A DNA stretch of 64,000 nucleotides from Pelagibacteraceae bacterium AG-426-I15. GTDB lineage: Bacteria > Pseudomonadota > Alphaproteobacteria > Pelagibacterales > Pelagibacteraceae. Within the stretch, counting starts at the first letter, position 1. Each line of letters starts with the position of its first letter. The notes under the pieces are model-generated. The model did not search any database. It was not told where the DNA came from and worked only from the letters and a program-made list of their open reading frames with translations. Shown here piece by piece: positions 26,551 to 36,036 of the stretch. The position numbers were made by a program, and so were the translations under genes. Location of the stretch: assembly GCA_003213135.1 (NCBI GenBank), contig QCNT01000002.1, positions 1 to 64,000 of the forward strand. Reading direction: 5' to 3'.

Positions 26551-29029
26551 AAGGTTTCATTGTTAGAATCAATCTAGGCAAAAGAGTCAAAACTGAAATC
26601 ATTGCTAATAACATTGCTACCCCTGTAAAAATACCAAAATAAATAGTTGGAATAAAATTAGAAAGAACTAATATTGAAAAGCCAAAAACAATTGTAATAG
26701 ATGTGTTTAAAATAGCTACACCGACGGTTTTATGGCATTCGTCTAAAGTTTTTTTATAATCTTTTATTTTTTGAAACTCCTCTTTAAATCTGTAAATATA
26801 ATGTATGCTATTGTCTACTGCGATACCTATAGTTATAGCTGCGATGGTTATAGTCATCATGTCTAAAGGAATACCTAAGTGTCCAATTATTCCTAGAATT
26901 AAAAAAGCTGCAATAAAGTTTGGTACAACTCCAATGATAGATAAAGTTAGATTCCTAAATAAAATTAAAAACATTAAAGTTATTCCCGCCATGACAATAC
27001 CCAAAGTTAATATTTGAGATTTGAAAAGACTTTGTAAAAGATTATTAAATAAAATTAGAACTCCCGATAATTTAAATTCTTCTTTTTTTAATCCCAATTT
27101 ATTTTCTAAATCTAAATTTATTTGCTTTATTAATTCATTTCTTCTTAAATCATCTTTAGAGTCCAGCACTCTAATACTAACCCTTGCCTCATTATTTTTA
27201 ATAGAAATATAAGGATTTATAATTTCTTTTTTAATCGAGTCAGGTATTTTCGAGTATAATACTCCCATTTCTAAAGCTTGAAGTTTTTTTCCATCATTCA
27301 AATCTTCCGCAACTCTAACAATTGACGCAAAAGAAATAACTTTTCCAATAGAGTCTATGTTGTCCAAATAATCATGTACTTTGGTAATTCTGTCTATTTT
27401 GTTTCTTGTAAACCAATATTTTTCTTCATCAGATTCCTCTTCTTCCCAATCATCATCCTCATCAGTTTCTTTCTTTGTTTTGGGAAATTTTAAAATTATA
27501 TCAAGTGGAGTTGTGCCTCCGAGCTTATCATCAATTAACTTCATTCCTCTATAAATTTCAGTTTCCTTATCAAAGTAGTTTATAAAACTATTTTCCACTT
27601 CAAGCTTGGTAATCCCAAGCACACTTATAAAAACTATAATTATTGTAGATGAAAAGATAATAACGGGATTTTTTTTTGTTATTTTACTCAAAAAAGATGT
27701 AATTATGGAATCTTTCTGTTCTCTGTAACTCAAATTTTGACTACTTAAAATATTTAATGCTACCGGAAGCAAGGTAAATGTTACAGACATTGACACCAAC
27801 AAACCAACTGTCATCATCCAACCAAAATCTATTATAGGTTTTATACCGCTAAAAATTAAAGACAAGAAAGCACATATTGTTGTTAGTACCGTATAAAGTA
27901 TCGGCAAAAACATTCTTTTTGAAGTCCAAAGCAATGCTTCAGTATTTACAGTGTTTGGATTTTCTTTCCTAAATTGTAAGTATCTAACACTCATGTGTAT
28001 ATTCATTGCCATAGTTAAAATTAACATCAGAGCTATAAAATTTGACGAAATGACTGTAACTTTCCACCCAACCAAACCTAAGAAACCAATCATTATCAAA
28101 ACAGAAAAAAAACAACTCAGTAATGGAATGATTACCCAAATAATACTTCTAAAAATGAACCAAAGTGTTGCCACTATAAATAAAAATACACCACCACCAA
28201 AAACTATTATATCATTTTTAATAAAAGTCATCATATCGTCAGCGATCATTGGAATACCACCAAGATGAATTATAGGATATGAGCTAGAAGAGCTTTTTTT
28301 AACTTCCCCAGGTGAAGGATGGTTACTAATAATTTTTCTTATTTCATTAATATTTTCGTGATTTTTTTTATTATAAATCTTACGGTACGAGTCGTATTCT
28401 TTAATGAACAACTTATAATTATCTAGACCTTCGTCACTTAGTTCATTTTTTTCTTTTTTATCTAAATAAAAATCTTTAGTTTTAATTAATTCTATAAGTT
28501 TTTCGTCCTGCTTAATGTAAACAATTATACCGCTAGTTTTGCCATCATCACTTATTACAAAGTTTTTATATATTGGGCTATTTATTATTTCATTAAATCC
28601 TCTTTCTAAATCAACATCTCTACTAGACAAAGTCTTAAAATTTTTGATTCTTTCAGCTAAAGGGTCATCATTATTTTTCAGCAAAGGCACATCAATAATA
28701 GTTATAACTCTATCTACCCATTTTAAATTTTCTAACGAATTTTTTAAAAGCTCTAAATTCTTAATAGTATTTTCAGATTTAAAATCGTAAGCACTTTCTG
28801 GTTTATGAGTGTAAGTTAAAACTAAAAAGTCTTTAGAACCATATGTTTTGTTAACCTCTCTTAAATATTTTAGATCTGGATCGTTTTCTAATAAAAGAGT
28901 ATCGGAAGATGCATCGAGTTGAAAATTTTTTGAATAATAACCAAAGCTAATTAGCAAAATAACTAAAACTAAAAGTATAGATTTTGGTTTTTCTATTACA
29001 GTGCTTTTGTATAAATTAGTTAAAATCAC
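26537..29029 (-). CDS. RND-superfamily (MMPL/SSD-type) exporter
   Basis: A large inner-membrane protein of 830 residues: an initial helix (about 16-32), a periplasmic domain, five or so helices (about 275-430), a second periplasmic domain and a second helix block (about 660-825), the usual twofold RND layout. GIAVDNSIHYIYRFKEEF is the helix-4-type motif with the proton-relay Asp and matches the hydrophobe/aminoacyl-lipid exporter (MMPL/HpnN) branch, not AcrB. A loop of acidic residues (DEDDDWEEEESDEE) near residue 515 is unusual. The substrate is unknown; lipids or hopanoid-like compounds are guesses. Confidence 0.85.
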   Translation of the reverse strand: MILTNLYKSTVIEKPKSILLVLVILLISFGYYSKNFQLDASSDTLLLENDPDLKYLREVNKTYGSKDFLVLTYTHKPESAYDFKSENTIKNLELLKNSLENLKWVDRVITIIDVPLLKNNDDPLAERIKNFKTLSSRDVDLERGFNEIINSPIYKNFVISDDGKTSGIIVYIKQDEKLIELIKTKDFYLDKKEKNELSDEGLDNYKLFIKEYDSYRKIYNKKNHENINEIRKIISNHPSPGEVKKSSSSSYPIIHLGGIPMIADDMMTFIKNDIIVFGGGVFLFIVATLWFIFRSIIWVIIPLLSCFFSVLIMIGFLGLVGWKVTVISSNFIALMLILTMAMNIHMSVRYLQFRKENPNTVNTEALLWTSKRMFLPILYTVLTTICAFLSLIFSGIKPIIDFGWMMTVGLLVSMSVTFTLLPVALNILSSQNLSYREQKDSIITSFLSKITKKNPVIIFSSTIIIVFISVLGITKLEVENSFINYFDKETEIYRGMKLIDDKLGGTTPLDIILKFPKTKKETDEDDDWEEEESDEEKYWFTRNKIDRITKVHDYLDNIDSIGKVISFASIVRVAEDLNDGKKLQALEMGVLYSKIPDSIKKEIINPYISIKNNEARVSIRVLDSKDDLRRNELIKQINLDLENKLGLKKEEFKLSGVLILFNNLLQSLFKSQILTLGIVMAGITLMFLILFRNLTLSIIGVVPNFIAAFLILGIIGHLGIPLDMMTITIAAITIGIAVDNSIHYIYRFKEEFQKIKDYKKTLDECHKTVGVAILNTSITIVFGFSILVLSNFIPTIYFGIFTGVAMLLAMISVLTLLPRLILTMKPFGNE

Positions 29030-29070
29030 TTTTATCAGATATAGCTTAAATGAGGATAATTTAAAATTAC

Positions 29071-30504
29071 TTATTTTTGCTCTGTTTTAGTAGCATCTTT
29101 GAATTTAGTATACATTCCTTCAAATTCTACTTTTATTACACCAGTTGGACCATGTCTTTGTTTACCAATAATTAAGTCCGCCTGACCAATAATCTCATTC
29201 ATTTTTGACTGCCATTCAGCGTGCTCTATAGTTCCCATTTTAGGCTCTTTTCCTAACAAGTAATATTCTTCTCTAAATACAAATATCACAACATCCGCAT
29301 CTTGTTCAATTGAGCCTGATTCTCTCAAATCTGAGAGCTGTGGTTTTTTATCATCCCTTTGTTCTACTGCTCTAGAAAGTTGAGATAAGGCAAGCACTGG
29401 CACATTAAGTTCTTTTGCCAATGCCTTAAGCCCTTGAGTAATTTCTGATATTTCTTGAACTCTTCCATCATATCTTTTTGACCCTGTCGTCATTAGTTGA
29501 ATGTAATCAACTACTATTAAATTTAATCCAAACAACCTTTTTATTCTCCTAGCTCTATTAGATAATGTAGCGATAGTAATAGCCGGAGTTTCGTCAATAA
29601 CTAATGGTAATTGGTGTATATTTCTTGAGGTTTCAATAAGTCTATTAAATTCTTCTTCAGTAACCTTTCCTCTTCTTATGTCGTTTGATTTTATTCTAGA
29701 CTGCTCAGATATAATTCTAGTAGCAAGTTGTTCTGATGACATTTCTAATGAAAAAAACGCAATAGAGGTTTTTTGACTATTATCTAAAATTTTTTTTGAA
29801 GCATGATAAGCAATATTTGTTGCCAAAGCAGTTTTACCCATAGATGGTCTTCCAGCTATAATTACTAAATCAGATTTATGTAGACCACCCAATCTTTCAT
29901 CTAAATCTTTAAGTCCAGTTGGAATACCAACAATTCCCTGATCACTTTTCATTGCGTTAGTTGCCATTTCAATAGTTTGGTCTAGAGCTTGGTCAAATTT
30001 TAGAAAAGATTGGTTGAAAGTTCCTCTTTCAGCAAGGTCAAATAAAAGTTTTTCAGTATCTTGAATTATGTCTTCCCCACTTCTATCTGTTTTTTCGTCA
30101 ATAGCATCCTCAGAAAGACTTTCAGAAATTTTAACAAGTTCTCGTTTAACAAATTTTTCATGAATAATTTTTGCATAATCAATTGATTGTTTTATTGATG
30201 ATGAAAGACGTGTTAATTTAACCAAATACTCTGTACCACCAACCTCTGAAAGACTTTCATCTTTATCAAAAGGTGTTTTCAATGTTATCGGATTAGCTAT
30301 CATTCCTTTATTATGTAACTTTTGAATCATGTCATAAATTTTAGAGTGTATTGGATCATAAAACTCATTAAAATTAATTATATTTGCTACTTCATCAATA
30401 ATATCGTTATTAACCAAAACAGACCCAATCAAAGCTTGTTCAGCATCAATATTAGACGGTAACTTTTTTTCTTGTGTAAATTTGTTTATTTTAAGACTTT
30501 CCAT
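29071..30504 (-). CDS. dnaB: Replicative DNA helicase DnaB
   Basis: Unwinds DNA ahead of the replication fork. A 477-residue protein with the N-terminal collar (EQALIGSVLVNN), linker, and RecA-like C-terminal domain with Walker A GRPSMGKTA (near residue 217), VVDYIQLM as Walker B, and QLSRAVEQR and LRESGSIEQDADVV as later motifs. It follows rplI after 82 bases that include a G8/C8 run. No intein is present. Confidence 0.97.
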   Translation of the reverse strand: MESLKINKFTQEKKLPSNIDAEQALIGSVLVNNDIIDEVANIINFNEFYDPIHSKIYDMIQKLHNKGMIANPITLKTPFDKDESLSEVGGTEYLVKLTRLSSSIKQSIDYAKIIHEKFVKRELVKISESLSEDAIDEKTDRSGEDIIQDTEKLLFDLAERGTFNQSFLKFDQALDQTIEMATNAMKSDQGIVGIPTGLKDLDERLGGLHKSDLVIIAGRPSMGKTALATNIAYHASKKILDNSQKTSIAFFSLEMSSEQLATRIISEQSRIKSNDIRRGKVTEEEFNRLIETSRNIHQLPLVIDETPAITIATLSNRARRIKRLFGLNLIVVDYIQLMTTGSKRYDGRVQEISEITQGLKALAKELNVPVLALSQLSRAVEQRDDKKPQLSDLRESGSIEQDADVVIFVFREEYYLLGKEPKMGTIEHAEWQSKMNEIIGQADLIIGKQRHGPTGVIKVEFEGMYTKFKDATKTEQK

Positions 30505-30586
30505 CTTTCGAAATATTTTAACTTAGGGGGGGGTATTTTTAAAAATAAAAGTTATTAACTTTTTTTTTAGGCTGTGGAAAAAATTT

Positions 30587-31042
30587 TTATTTGGTCTCTT
30601 TTTTTTCAACCAGAACCTGCAATTCAGTTGAAACCTCCGAGTGCAGATTAATAACGATTGTGTAGCTGCCTGCTTTATTAATTTCTTTTTTTAAATCTAT
30701 CTGTGATGGATGAATAGTCTCATTAAATTTTTCGGATAGAAAATTTGATATTTCTTTAGGTTTTATAGAAGCAAAAAGGTCACCATTTTCTTTTGTTTCT
30801 TTTTTGAAGCCCAACTTCTTATTTTTTATTTTATCGAATATTTTTTTAGCATCTTTTTTTTGCTCAGCATTTTTTTTAGATATTTCTTCCTTCTTTTTTT
30901 TGAAAATAACTTTATTTTCCTCGTCAGCTCTTAAGGCTTTACCCTGTTTCAACAAAAAATTCCTTCCATAGCCATCTTTAACTTTGACTACTTCTCCCAT
31001 TTTTCCTAAGTTTCTAATATTTTCTAAAAGTATTACTTCCAT
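30587..31042 (-). CDS. rplI: 50S ribosomal protein L9
   Basis: A 151-residue L9 of the large subunit. The N-terminal domain reads MEVILLENIRNLGKMGEVVKVKDGYGRNFL, divided here by its GKMGEVVKVK signature; a long lysine-rich connecting helix (about 45-80) and the C-terminal lobe (LFASIKPKEI, HPSQIDLKK) follow. It begins directly after rpsR on the minus strand in the standard rpsF-rpsR-rplI operon. Confidence 0.96.
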   Translation of the reverse strand: MEVILLENIRNLGKMGEVVKVKDGYGRNFLLKQGKALRADEENKVIFKKKKEEISKKNAEQKKDAKKIFDKIKNKKLGFKKETKENGDLFASIKPKEISNFLSEKFNETIHPSQIDLKKEINKAGSYTIVINLHSEVSTELQVLVEKKETK

Positions 31043-31312
31043 TTAAATTAATCCTAAGAATTGTGCTCTTTTAATTGCTAAAGATAGCTTTCTTTGTTTA
31101 TTTTGACTAACCGAAGTAATACGTGAGGGCATAATTTTTTTGTTATCTGAAACGTACTTTCTTAAAAGCCTTATATTTTTGTAATCAATTGCTGGCGCTC
31201 CCTTAGCCGATAGAGGACAACTTCTTTTAAATCTAATATCTGGCTTTTTAAATAAACTAAGTTTATTTTGACTTCCAAATTTTTTGCCTTTTTTCTTTTT
31301 ATCTCGTCTCAT
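31043..31312 (-). CDS. rpsR: 30S ribosomal protein S18
   Basis: An 89-residue S18, which pairs with S6 on the small-subunit platform. IDYKNIRLLRKYVSDNKKI and the terminal SRITSVSQNKQRKLSLAIKRAQ region carry the rRNA-binding signature. The N-terminal segment (MRRDKKKKGKKFGS) is strongly basic. It overlaps the rpsF stop by 4 bases. Confidence 0.97.
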   Translation of the reverse strand: MRRDKKKKGKKFGSQNKLSLFKKPDIRFKRSCPLSAKGAPAIDYKNIRLLRKYVSDNKKIMPSRITSVSQNKQRKLSLAIKRAQFLGLI

Positions 31313-31638
31313 TTTTCTTTTTTATTTTCCTCAAAATAATTTTTTTGTAAATCAAGTTTCTCGTATCTTACTGTTAAATAACGTATAATTTTGTTATCTA
31401 CAGAAAGTTTTTTTTCAATATCTTTGACCACATCACCGGTGGACTCAAATTTAAAATGAACAAATATACCTTTTTTATTATTTTTGATTTTACGAGAAAG
31501 ATTTAATATTCCCCACTTTTCAGTTTTTAAAAGCTTACCAGATTTTTCGATTATTTTTGTGCATATATCTATAACGTTATTAACATCTTTTTCAGAGATG
31601 TCTTGTTTTCCTACAAATGTATGCTCATAAAAACTCAT
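31309..31638 (-). CDS. rpsF: 30S ribosomal protein S6
   Basis: A 109-residue S6, with the start MSFYEHTFVGKQDIS, the WGILNLSRKIKNNKKG strand and the C-terminal IIRYLTVRYEK. First gene of the minus-strand operon, divergent from fabD. A promoter-like pair lies about 30-55 bases before its start. Confidence 0.96.
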   Translation of the reverse strand: MSFYEHTFVGKQDISEKDVNNVIDICTKIIEKSGKLLKTEKWGILNLSRKIKNNKKGIFVHFKFESTGDVVKDIEKKLSVDNKIIRYLTVRYEKLDLQKNYFEENKKEK

Positions 31639-31665
31639 TTTAGATATTTATTTTTTAAGTTGGGA

Positions 31666-31694
31666 CTTATACTATTTTAATTTTATTAATACAA
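31666..31694 (-). promoter_or_regulatory. Possible promoter of the rpsF operon
   Basis: On the minus strand TTGTAT (complement of 31689-31694) and TATAAG (complement of 31666-31671, five of six consensus bases) are 17 bases apart, the ideal spacing, and 27 bases before the rpsF start. The -35 match is weak. No S6:S18 leader structure was recognised in the short leader. Confidence 0.35.
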
Positions 31695-31726
31695 TAGTAA
31701 TAATAAAGGCTATTGTTAGAATTAAA

Positions 31727-32653
31727 ATGAAAGCAGTAATATTTCCTGGCCAAGGCTCTCAAATCGTAGGTATGGGTAAAGATCTTTTTAATAATTTTGA
31801 CTTAGTAAAAAGAATATTCCATGAAGCCGATGAAAAATTGAAATTTAAACTTTCAAAAATAATTCTTGATGGTCCAGAAAACACTCTTAAGTTAACAAAA
31901 AATACTCAACCAGCCATTCTCACTATTAGTCACTCAATTTATAATTTGATAAAAAAAGAATTTGGTATCGAGTTAAAGAATATAAAATATTATTCAGGTC
32001 ACTCATTGGGAGAGTATAGCGCACTTGTTTCTTCTGGCTCGTTAAATTTCTCTGATGCTTTATATCTACTTTATGAAAGAGGCAAATCTATGCAAGAAGC
32101 TGTACCTGAAGGCGAGGGATCTATGTTAGCTGTCATGGGTACAGAAATAAGTGAATTAGAAAAACTCGTTAAAAATTTAGATACAAACTTGGGTGTATGT
32201 GAAATTGCTAATGATAATTCAGAAGGCCAGATTATTTTAAGCGGCCACACTAAGTCAATAAATGAAGCAAGTAAAGTTTTAAAAAGTTTAAAAAAAAGAT
32301 CTATCTTATTACCTGTGAGCGCACCATTCCACTGTTCTCTAATGAAATCTGCTGCTGAAAAAATGGAAAAAAAAATAAAAGAAACTTCATTTAAAATTCC
32401 CCAAACTAGTATTATAGCAAACGTCACCGCAAAAGAAGTAAAAGACCCAGAAGAAATAAAAAATCTTTTAGTAAAGCAGATTGTCTCAAAAGTAAGATGG
32501 AGAGAAAGTGTATTATATATGATAGAAAATGGAATAAACGAATTTATTGAAATTGGTCCTGGAAAAGTGCTATCAGGCCTAGTAAAAAGAATAAATGACA
32601 AAGTTTCGTCTAAAAGTATAAATACAATTGAGGAAATTAAAAACCTAAAATGA
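31727..32653 (+). CDS. fabD: Malonyl-CoA:ACP transacylase
   Basis: Loads malonate onto ACP for fatty-acid synthesis. A 308-residue protein with PGQGSQ at 7-12, GHSLGEYSAL with the catalytic Ser93, and the downstream His in APFHCSLM. Its TGA overlaps the fabG ATG by 4 bases. First gene of a fabD-fabG-acpP cluster. Confidence 0.97.
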   Translation: MKAVIFPGQGSQIVGMGKDLFNNFDLVKRIFHEADEKLKFKLSKIILDGPENTLKLTKNTQPAILTISHSIYNLIKKEFGIELKNIKYYSGHSLGEYSALVSSGSLNFSDALYLLYERGKSMQEAVPEGEGSMLAVMGTEISELEKLVKNLDTNLGVCEIANDNSEGQIILSGHTKSINEASKVLKSLKKRSILLPVSAPFHCSLMKSAAEKMEKKIKETSFKIPQTSIIANVTAKEVKDPEEIKNLLVKQIVSKVRWRESVLYMIENGINEFIEIGPGKVLSGLVKRINDKVSSKSINTIEEIKNLK

Positions 32654-33384
32654 TAAATTTAAAAAATAAAAAAGTTTTAATAACAGGGGCAAGCGGAGGA
32701 ATCGGCAAATCCATTGTTAGAAAATTTGTTTCTTTAGAAGCAAATGTTTTAGGAACCGGGACAAAGGATGAAAAATTAAATATTCTTAAGAAAGAAAATC
32801 CTTCCATTAAAACGAAAAAATTTGATATTTCTCAACATTCAAAAATCGAAGAATTTATTGAACAGGTTTCTTCCGAATTAGGCGGTTTAGATATCTTAAT
32901 AAATAATGCCGGTATAAATGTGGATACATTATCTTTAAGAATGAAAGACGAGGAGTGGAAAAAAGTAATAGATATAAATCTTACTTCTACTTTTTTATTG
33001 GCTAAACACAGTATTAAGAAAATGCTAAAAAATAAATTTGGAAGAGTAGTTAATATAACTTCTGTAGTAGGCCACAGTGGAAATTTAGGACAAACAAATT
33101 ATTCTGCTTCTAAAGCTGGAATAATAGGGATGTCAAAAAGTCTTGCTATTGAGTATGCAAAAAAGAATATAACCATTAATTGCGTTTCGCCTGGATTTAT
33201 TACTACCGACATGACAATGAACATAGCTGAAAAAATGAGAGAATATTTGATATCAAGAATACCCATGGGCAAATTAGGTACCGGAGATGATGTATCTGGC
33301 TGCGTTGCTTTTTTGTCTTCCGACTCCGCTTCTTACATAACTGGTGAAACAATTCATGTTAATGGCGGGATGTATATGTCTTGA
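32650..33384 (+). CDS. fabG: 3-oxoacyl-ACP reductase
   Basis: NADPH-dependent reductase of the elongation cycle, an SDR of 244 residues. Cofactor motif TGASGGIGKS at 12-21, NNAGIN, catalytic Ser in NITSVVGHSG and YSASKAG with the Tyr/Lys pair, and the NGGMYMS end. It overlaps fabD; its TGA lies inside a consensus -35 box that may belong to acpP. Confidence 0.96.
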   Translation: MINLKNKKVLITGASGGIGKSIVRKFVSLEANVLGTGTKDEKLNILKKENPSIKTKKFDISQHSKIEEFIEQVSSELGGLDILINNAGINVDTLSLRMKDEEWKKVIDINLTSTFLLAKHSIKKMLKNKFGRVVNITSVVGHSGNLGQTNYSASKAGIIGMSKSLAIEYAKKNITINCVSPGFITTDMTMNIAEKMREYLISRIPMGKLGTGDDVSGCVAFLSSDSASYITGETIHVNGGMYMS

Positions 33385-33408
33385 CAATGAAATAAAATTC
33401 TTTAATAA
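33381..33408 (+). promoter_or_regulatory. Possible acpP promoter at the end of fabG
   Basis: A perfect TTGACA (33381-33386) overlaps the fabG stop; TAATAA follows after 16 bases (33403-33408). An extra promoter would let ACP, which is needed in great excess over the enzymes, be expressed more strongly than fabD and fabG. The -10 match is only fair. Confidence 0.35.
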
Positions 33409-33440
33409 CAATTTATAACATTCTTAAGGAAAAATATTAA

Positions 33441-33680
33441 ATGACAAAAAATGTAAGTGCAACAGTTAAACGAATAGTCGCAGATCATCTAGGTATAGAT
33501 GAGCAGAAAGTAACTGACGAATCTAGTTTTATTGATGACCTTGGGGCAGACAGTTTAGACACGGTCGAATTAGTCATGGCTTTCGAAGAAGAGTTTGGCT
33601 CAGAAATTTCTGACAGCGAAGCAGAAAAAATTCTGACTGTAGGTGACGCTATAAAATTTATTGAAAGCAAAAGTAACTAA
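33441..33680 (+). CDS. acpP: Acyl carrier protein
   Basis: A small acidic carrier of 79 residues. The 4'-phosphopantetheine attachment site is S38 in [12 protein letters not shown]. The helix II/III region [16 protein letters not shown] is typical. An AAGGA site precedes the ATG. Unlike the usual fabD-fabG-acpP-fabF order, the next gene here, 16 bases on, is gmk. Confidence 0.97.
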   Translation: MTKNVSATVKRIVADHLGIDEQKVTDESSFIDDLGADSLDTVELVMAFEEEFGSEISDSEAEKILTVGDAIKFIESKSN

Positions 33681-33696
33681 TAATAAATTTTAGTTA

Positions 33697-34278
33697 ATGC
33701 ATAATACCTATAAGCCTCTCATGCTTGTATTATCTTCCCCATCAGGCGCGGGTAAAACAACTTTGACAAAAAAAATACAAGAGACAGATAATTCATTTAA
33801 AGTTTCGGTTTCGCATACAACAAGAAAAATTCGTCCCAATGAAGTTGATGGAATTGATTACAATTTTGTGAGTATGGAGAAATTTAAAAAATTAATACAA
33901 GACAATGCTTTTTACGAATATGCAAAAATTTTCGATAACTATTACGGGACTTCAAAATCATCAATAAATAGCATAATTGAAAAAGGCTACAATGTTTTAT
34001 TTGATATTGATTGGCAAGGAGCGGAACAATTGACTAGTCATAAAGAACTTAATCTTTTAAAAATTTTTATATTACCTCCAAATATTGAAGAACTTAAAAA
34101 AAGATTAATATCAAGAAATCAGGATGACAAAAGTGCCATTGAAAAAAGATTAGCAGCTTATACAATTGATGTAATGCATTCAAAAGATTATGATCACGTT
34201 ATTATTAATGATAAAATTGAAATTTGTTTTAATAAAATTAAGGAAATTATATCAACACATTTAAAAAAAAAGAATTAA
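33697..34278 (+). CDS. gmk: Guanylate kinase
   Basis: Phosphorylates GMP to GDP; 193 residues. P-loop SSPSGAGKTT at 13-22, the GMP-binding SVSHTTRKIRPNEVDGIDY and the lid IEKRLAAY are present. It shares the TTAA (34275-34278) as stop with the convergent ksgA. In related genomes mltG and fabF often lie just upstream; here acpP does. Confidence 0.96.
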   Translation: MHNTYKPLMLVLSSPSGAGKTTLTKKIQETDNSFKVSVSHTTRKIRPNEVDGIDYNFVSMEKFKKLIQDNAFYEYAKIFDNYYGTSKSSINSIIEKGYNVLFDIDWQGAEQLTSHKELNLLKIFILPPNIEELKKRLISRNQDDKSAIEKRLAAYTIDVMHSKDYDHVIINDKIEICFNKIKEIISTHLKKKN

Positions 34279-35072
34279 TTTTTTTTATATTTTTCATAAA
34301 GTTCTGTTATTTTATAATAAGTATCACAGCTTAATTCAGAGGGTCTTGAGCTAAGATTTAAATTAAGTATTTTTGAAATTTCTTTATGATTTTTAAAAAT
34401 TTTTATAAAAGCTTTATTTATCATTTTTCTCTTACTTGAAAAAAAAATTTGAGTAATTTTTTCAAGATTTTCTATATTAGATATGTTAAAATTTATTTTA
34501 TCTTTAGGTTTAAAAACAATTATTTTAGAATCAACCTTCGGTTCAGGAAAAAAACATTTTTTAGAAATAGAAAAATTGTTAATCATATCAAATTTTAAAT
34601 TAGCTAAAATTGAAATACGACCGAAATTCTTTGTATTCGGTTTTGCTAGAATTCTATCTGCCACCTCCTTCTGAAACATAAATATTATTTTTTTGTAAAA
34701 AGGTGGCCAAGATTTTATTTTTATAAATTTTGCTAAAATTTGAGTTGAAATATTATAAGGTAGATTACCAAATATTATTACTTCCTTAAAATTATAATTA
34801 TTAAGGTCATATTTAAGTATATCACCATTTAATATTTTATATTTTTCTGAATATTTAAAATTTTCTTTTAGAATTTTGTATAAACTATAATCTTTTTCTA
34901 TTAAAAATATAGATTTAGGTTTTTTTTCGACTATAGAATTTGTTAAATTTCCTGACCCGGGACCAATCTCAAAAACATGCTGATTATAAAGATTTTCTAT
35001 ATTAATAATTTTATTTATTATATTTTTATCTACTAAAAAATTTTGGCCTAGAGACTTTTTAAACTTATACAT
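34275..35072 (-). CDS. rsmA: 16S rRNA dimethyladenosine transferase
   Basis: KsgA/RsmA, which dimethylates A1518 and A1519 of 16S rRNA in late 30S assembly; 265 residues. KSLGQNFLVD at the N-terminus, the SAM motif EIGPGSGNLT and the catalytic FGNLPYNIST are canonical. It overlaps pdxA by 8 bases, the last gene of the lptF-to-ksgA minus-strand run. Confidence 0.96.
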   Translation of the reverse strand: MYKFKKSLGQNFLVDKNIINKIINIENLYNQHVFEIGPGSGNLTNSIVEKKPKSIFLIEKDYSLYKILKENFKYSEKYKILNGDILKYDLNNYNFKEVIIFGNLPYNISTQILAKFIKIKSWPPFYKKIIFMFQKEVADRILAKPNTKNFGRISILANLKFDMINNFSISKKCFFPEPKVDSKIIVFKPKDKINFNISNIENLEKITQIFFSSKRKMINKAFIKIFKNHKEISKILNLNLSSRPSELSCDTYYKITELYEKYKKN

Positions 35073-36036
35073 TAATTTTATTAAAAAAATTTATTGAATC
35101 TATCAAACTTTCGGGACTAGCTTTATTCTTCCTAATTATATCTTTACCAACACCATGATCTGGGGAAACTCTTAAAAAAGGAAGACCAGCAGTAATATTA
35201 ATAGCATTAAATTTAAATATCGCTTTAAACGGTGTTAATACTTGATCATGATACATACCCATTAAAACATTAAACCCTCTTTTTTTATAGTCTAAAAATG
35301 ACGTATCTGGAGAAATAGGCCCTATAACCTTTATACCTCTGCTTTTTAAATATTTTATTGCAGGAATAATAATTTTTTTTTCTTCTGATTTTATTCTTAG
35401 TTCATCGTTATGAGGATTTAATCCAAGAATTCCAATTTTAGGTCTAAATTTTAACCTTTTTTTATAAAAATTATTAATTACCAAAGTTTTATCGATTATT
35501 TTTTTTTTGGATATATTTTTAACAACGTCATTTAATTTTATGTGCGTAGTAATCGGGGAAACAGATAGAGACCTATTATAAATTAACATTGCTTCTCTGC
35601 CCAGAACACCTTTCTTCTTAGCAAGAAACTCAGTTACACCACTAACTTTTTTTCCAAACAAAAGGTCTTTTTTATTAACAGGACAGTTAATTAAACCTAA
35701 AACTTTCTTTTTCTCAATAAGATCCAAAGCAATTTTGAATGACTCCAGTATATATTTTCTTTTATTTTGGGATTTAATTTTATATGGATTTTTAAATTTT
35801 AGAGGAACATTAATAATATTTAAATTTTTTTTAAAATTACAATTATCAAGATTTTTTATTTTATTTAACCTGACTTTAAGTCCAATTTTTTTAAACTGTT
35901 TTTTTAATAAATCAAAGTTTCCAATGATTAAGATATTTAAGTTTCTAAAACTATTTTTTTTTCTCCAAGCTTTAGCGATAATTTCAGAGTTTATACTTTC
36001 AGGATCTCCACCAATAATTCCAATTATTTTTATCAT
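35065..36036 (-). CDS. pdxA: 4-hydroxythreonine-4-phosphate dehydrogenase
   Basis: A step of the DXP-dependent pyridoxal phosphate pathway. The 323-residue protein opens with IIGIIGGDPESINSEI, has the metal-site His residues in ITTHIKL and MYHDQVLTPFK, and ends TAGLPFLRVSPDHGVGKDI. It overlaps surA and ksgA at either end (4 and 8 bases), the surA-pdxA-ksgA order shared by many proteobacteria. Confidence 0.95.
   Translation of the reverse strand: MIKIIGIIGGDPESINSEIIAKAWRKKNSFRNLNILIIGNFDLLKKQFKKIGLKVRLNKIKNLDNCNFKKNLNIINVPLKFKNPYKIKSQNKRKYILESFKIALDLIEKKKVLGLINCPVNKKDLLFGKKVSGVTEFLAKKKGVLGREAMLIYNRSLSVSPITTHIKLNDVVKNISKKKIIDKTLVINNFYKKRLKFRPKIGILGLNPHNDELRIKSEEKKIIIPAIKYLKSRGIKVIGPISPDTSFLDYKKRGFNVLMGMYHDQVLTPFKAIFKFNAINITAGLPFLRVSPDHGVGKDIIRKNKASPESLIDSINFFNKINV

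Noticed and set aside
31691-31716. Inverted repeat ACAATAG/CTATTGT before fabD
   Set aside because: A 7-bp AT-rich stem with a 12-base loop is not stable enough to call; part overlaps the possible rpsF promoter.
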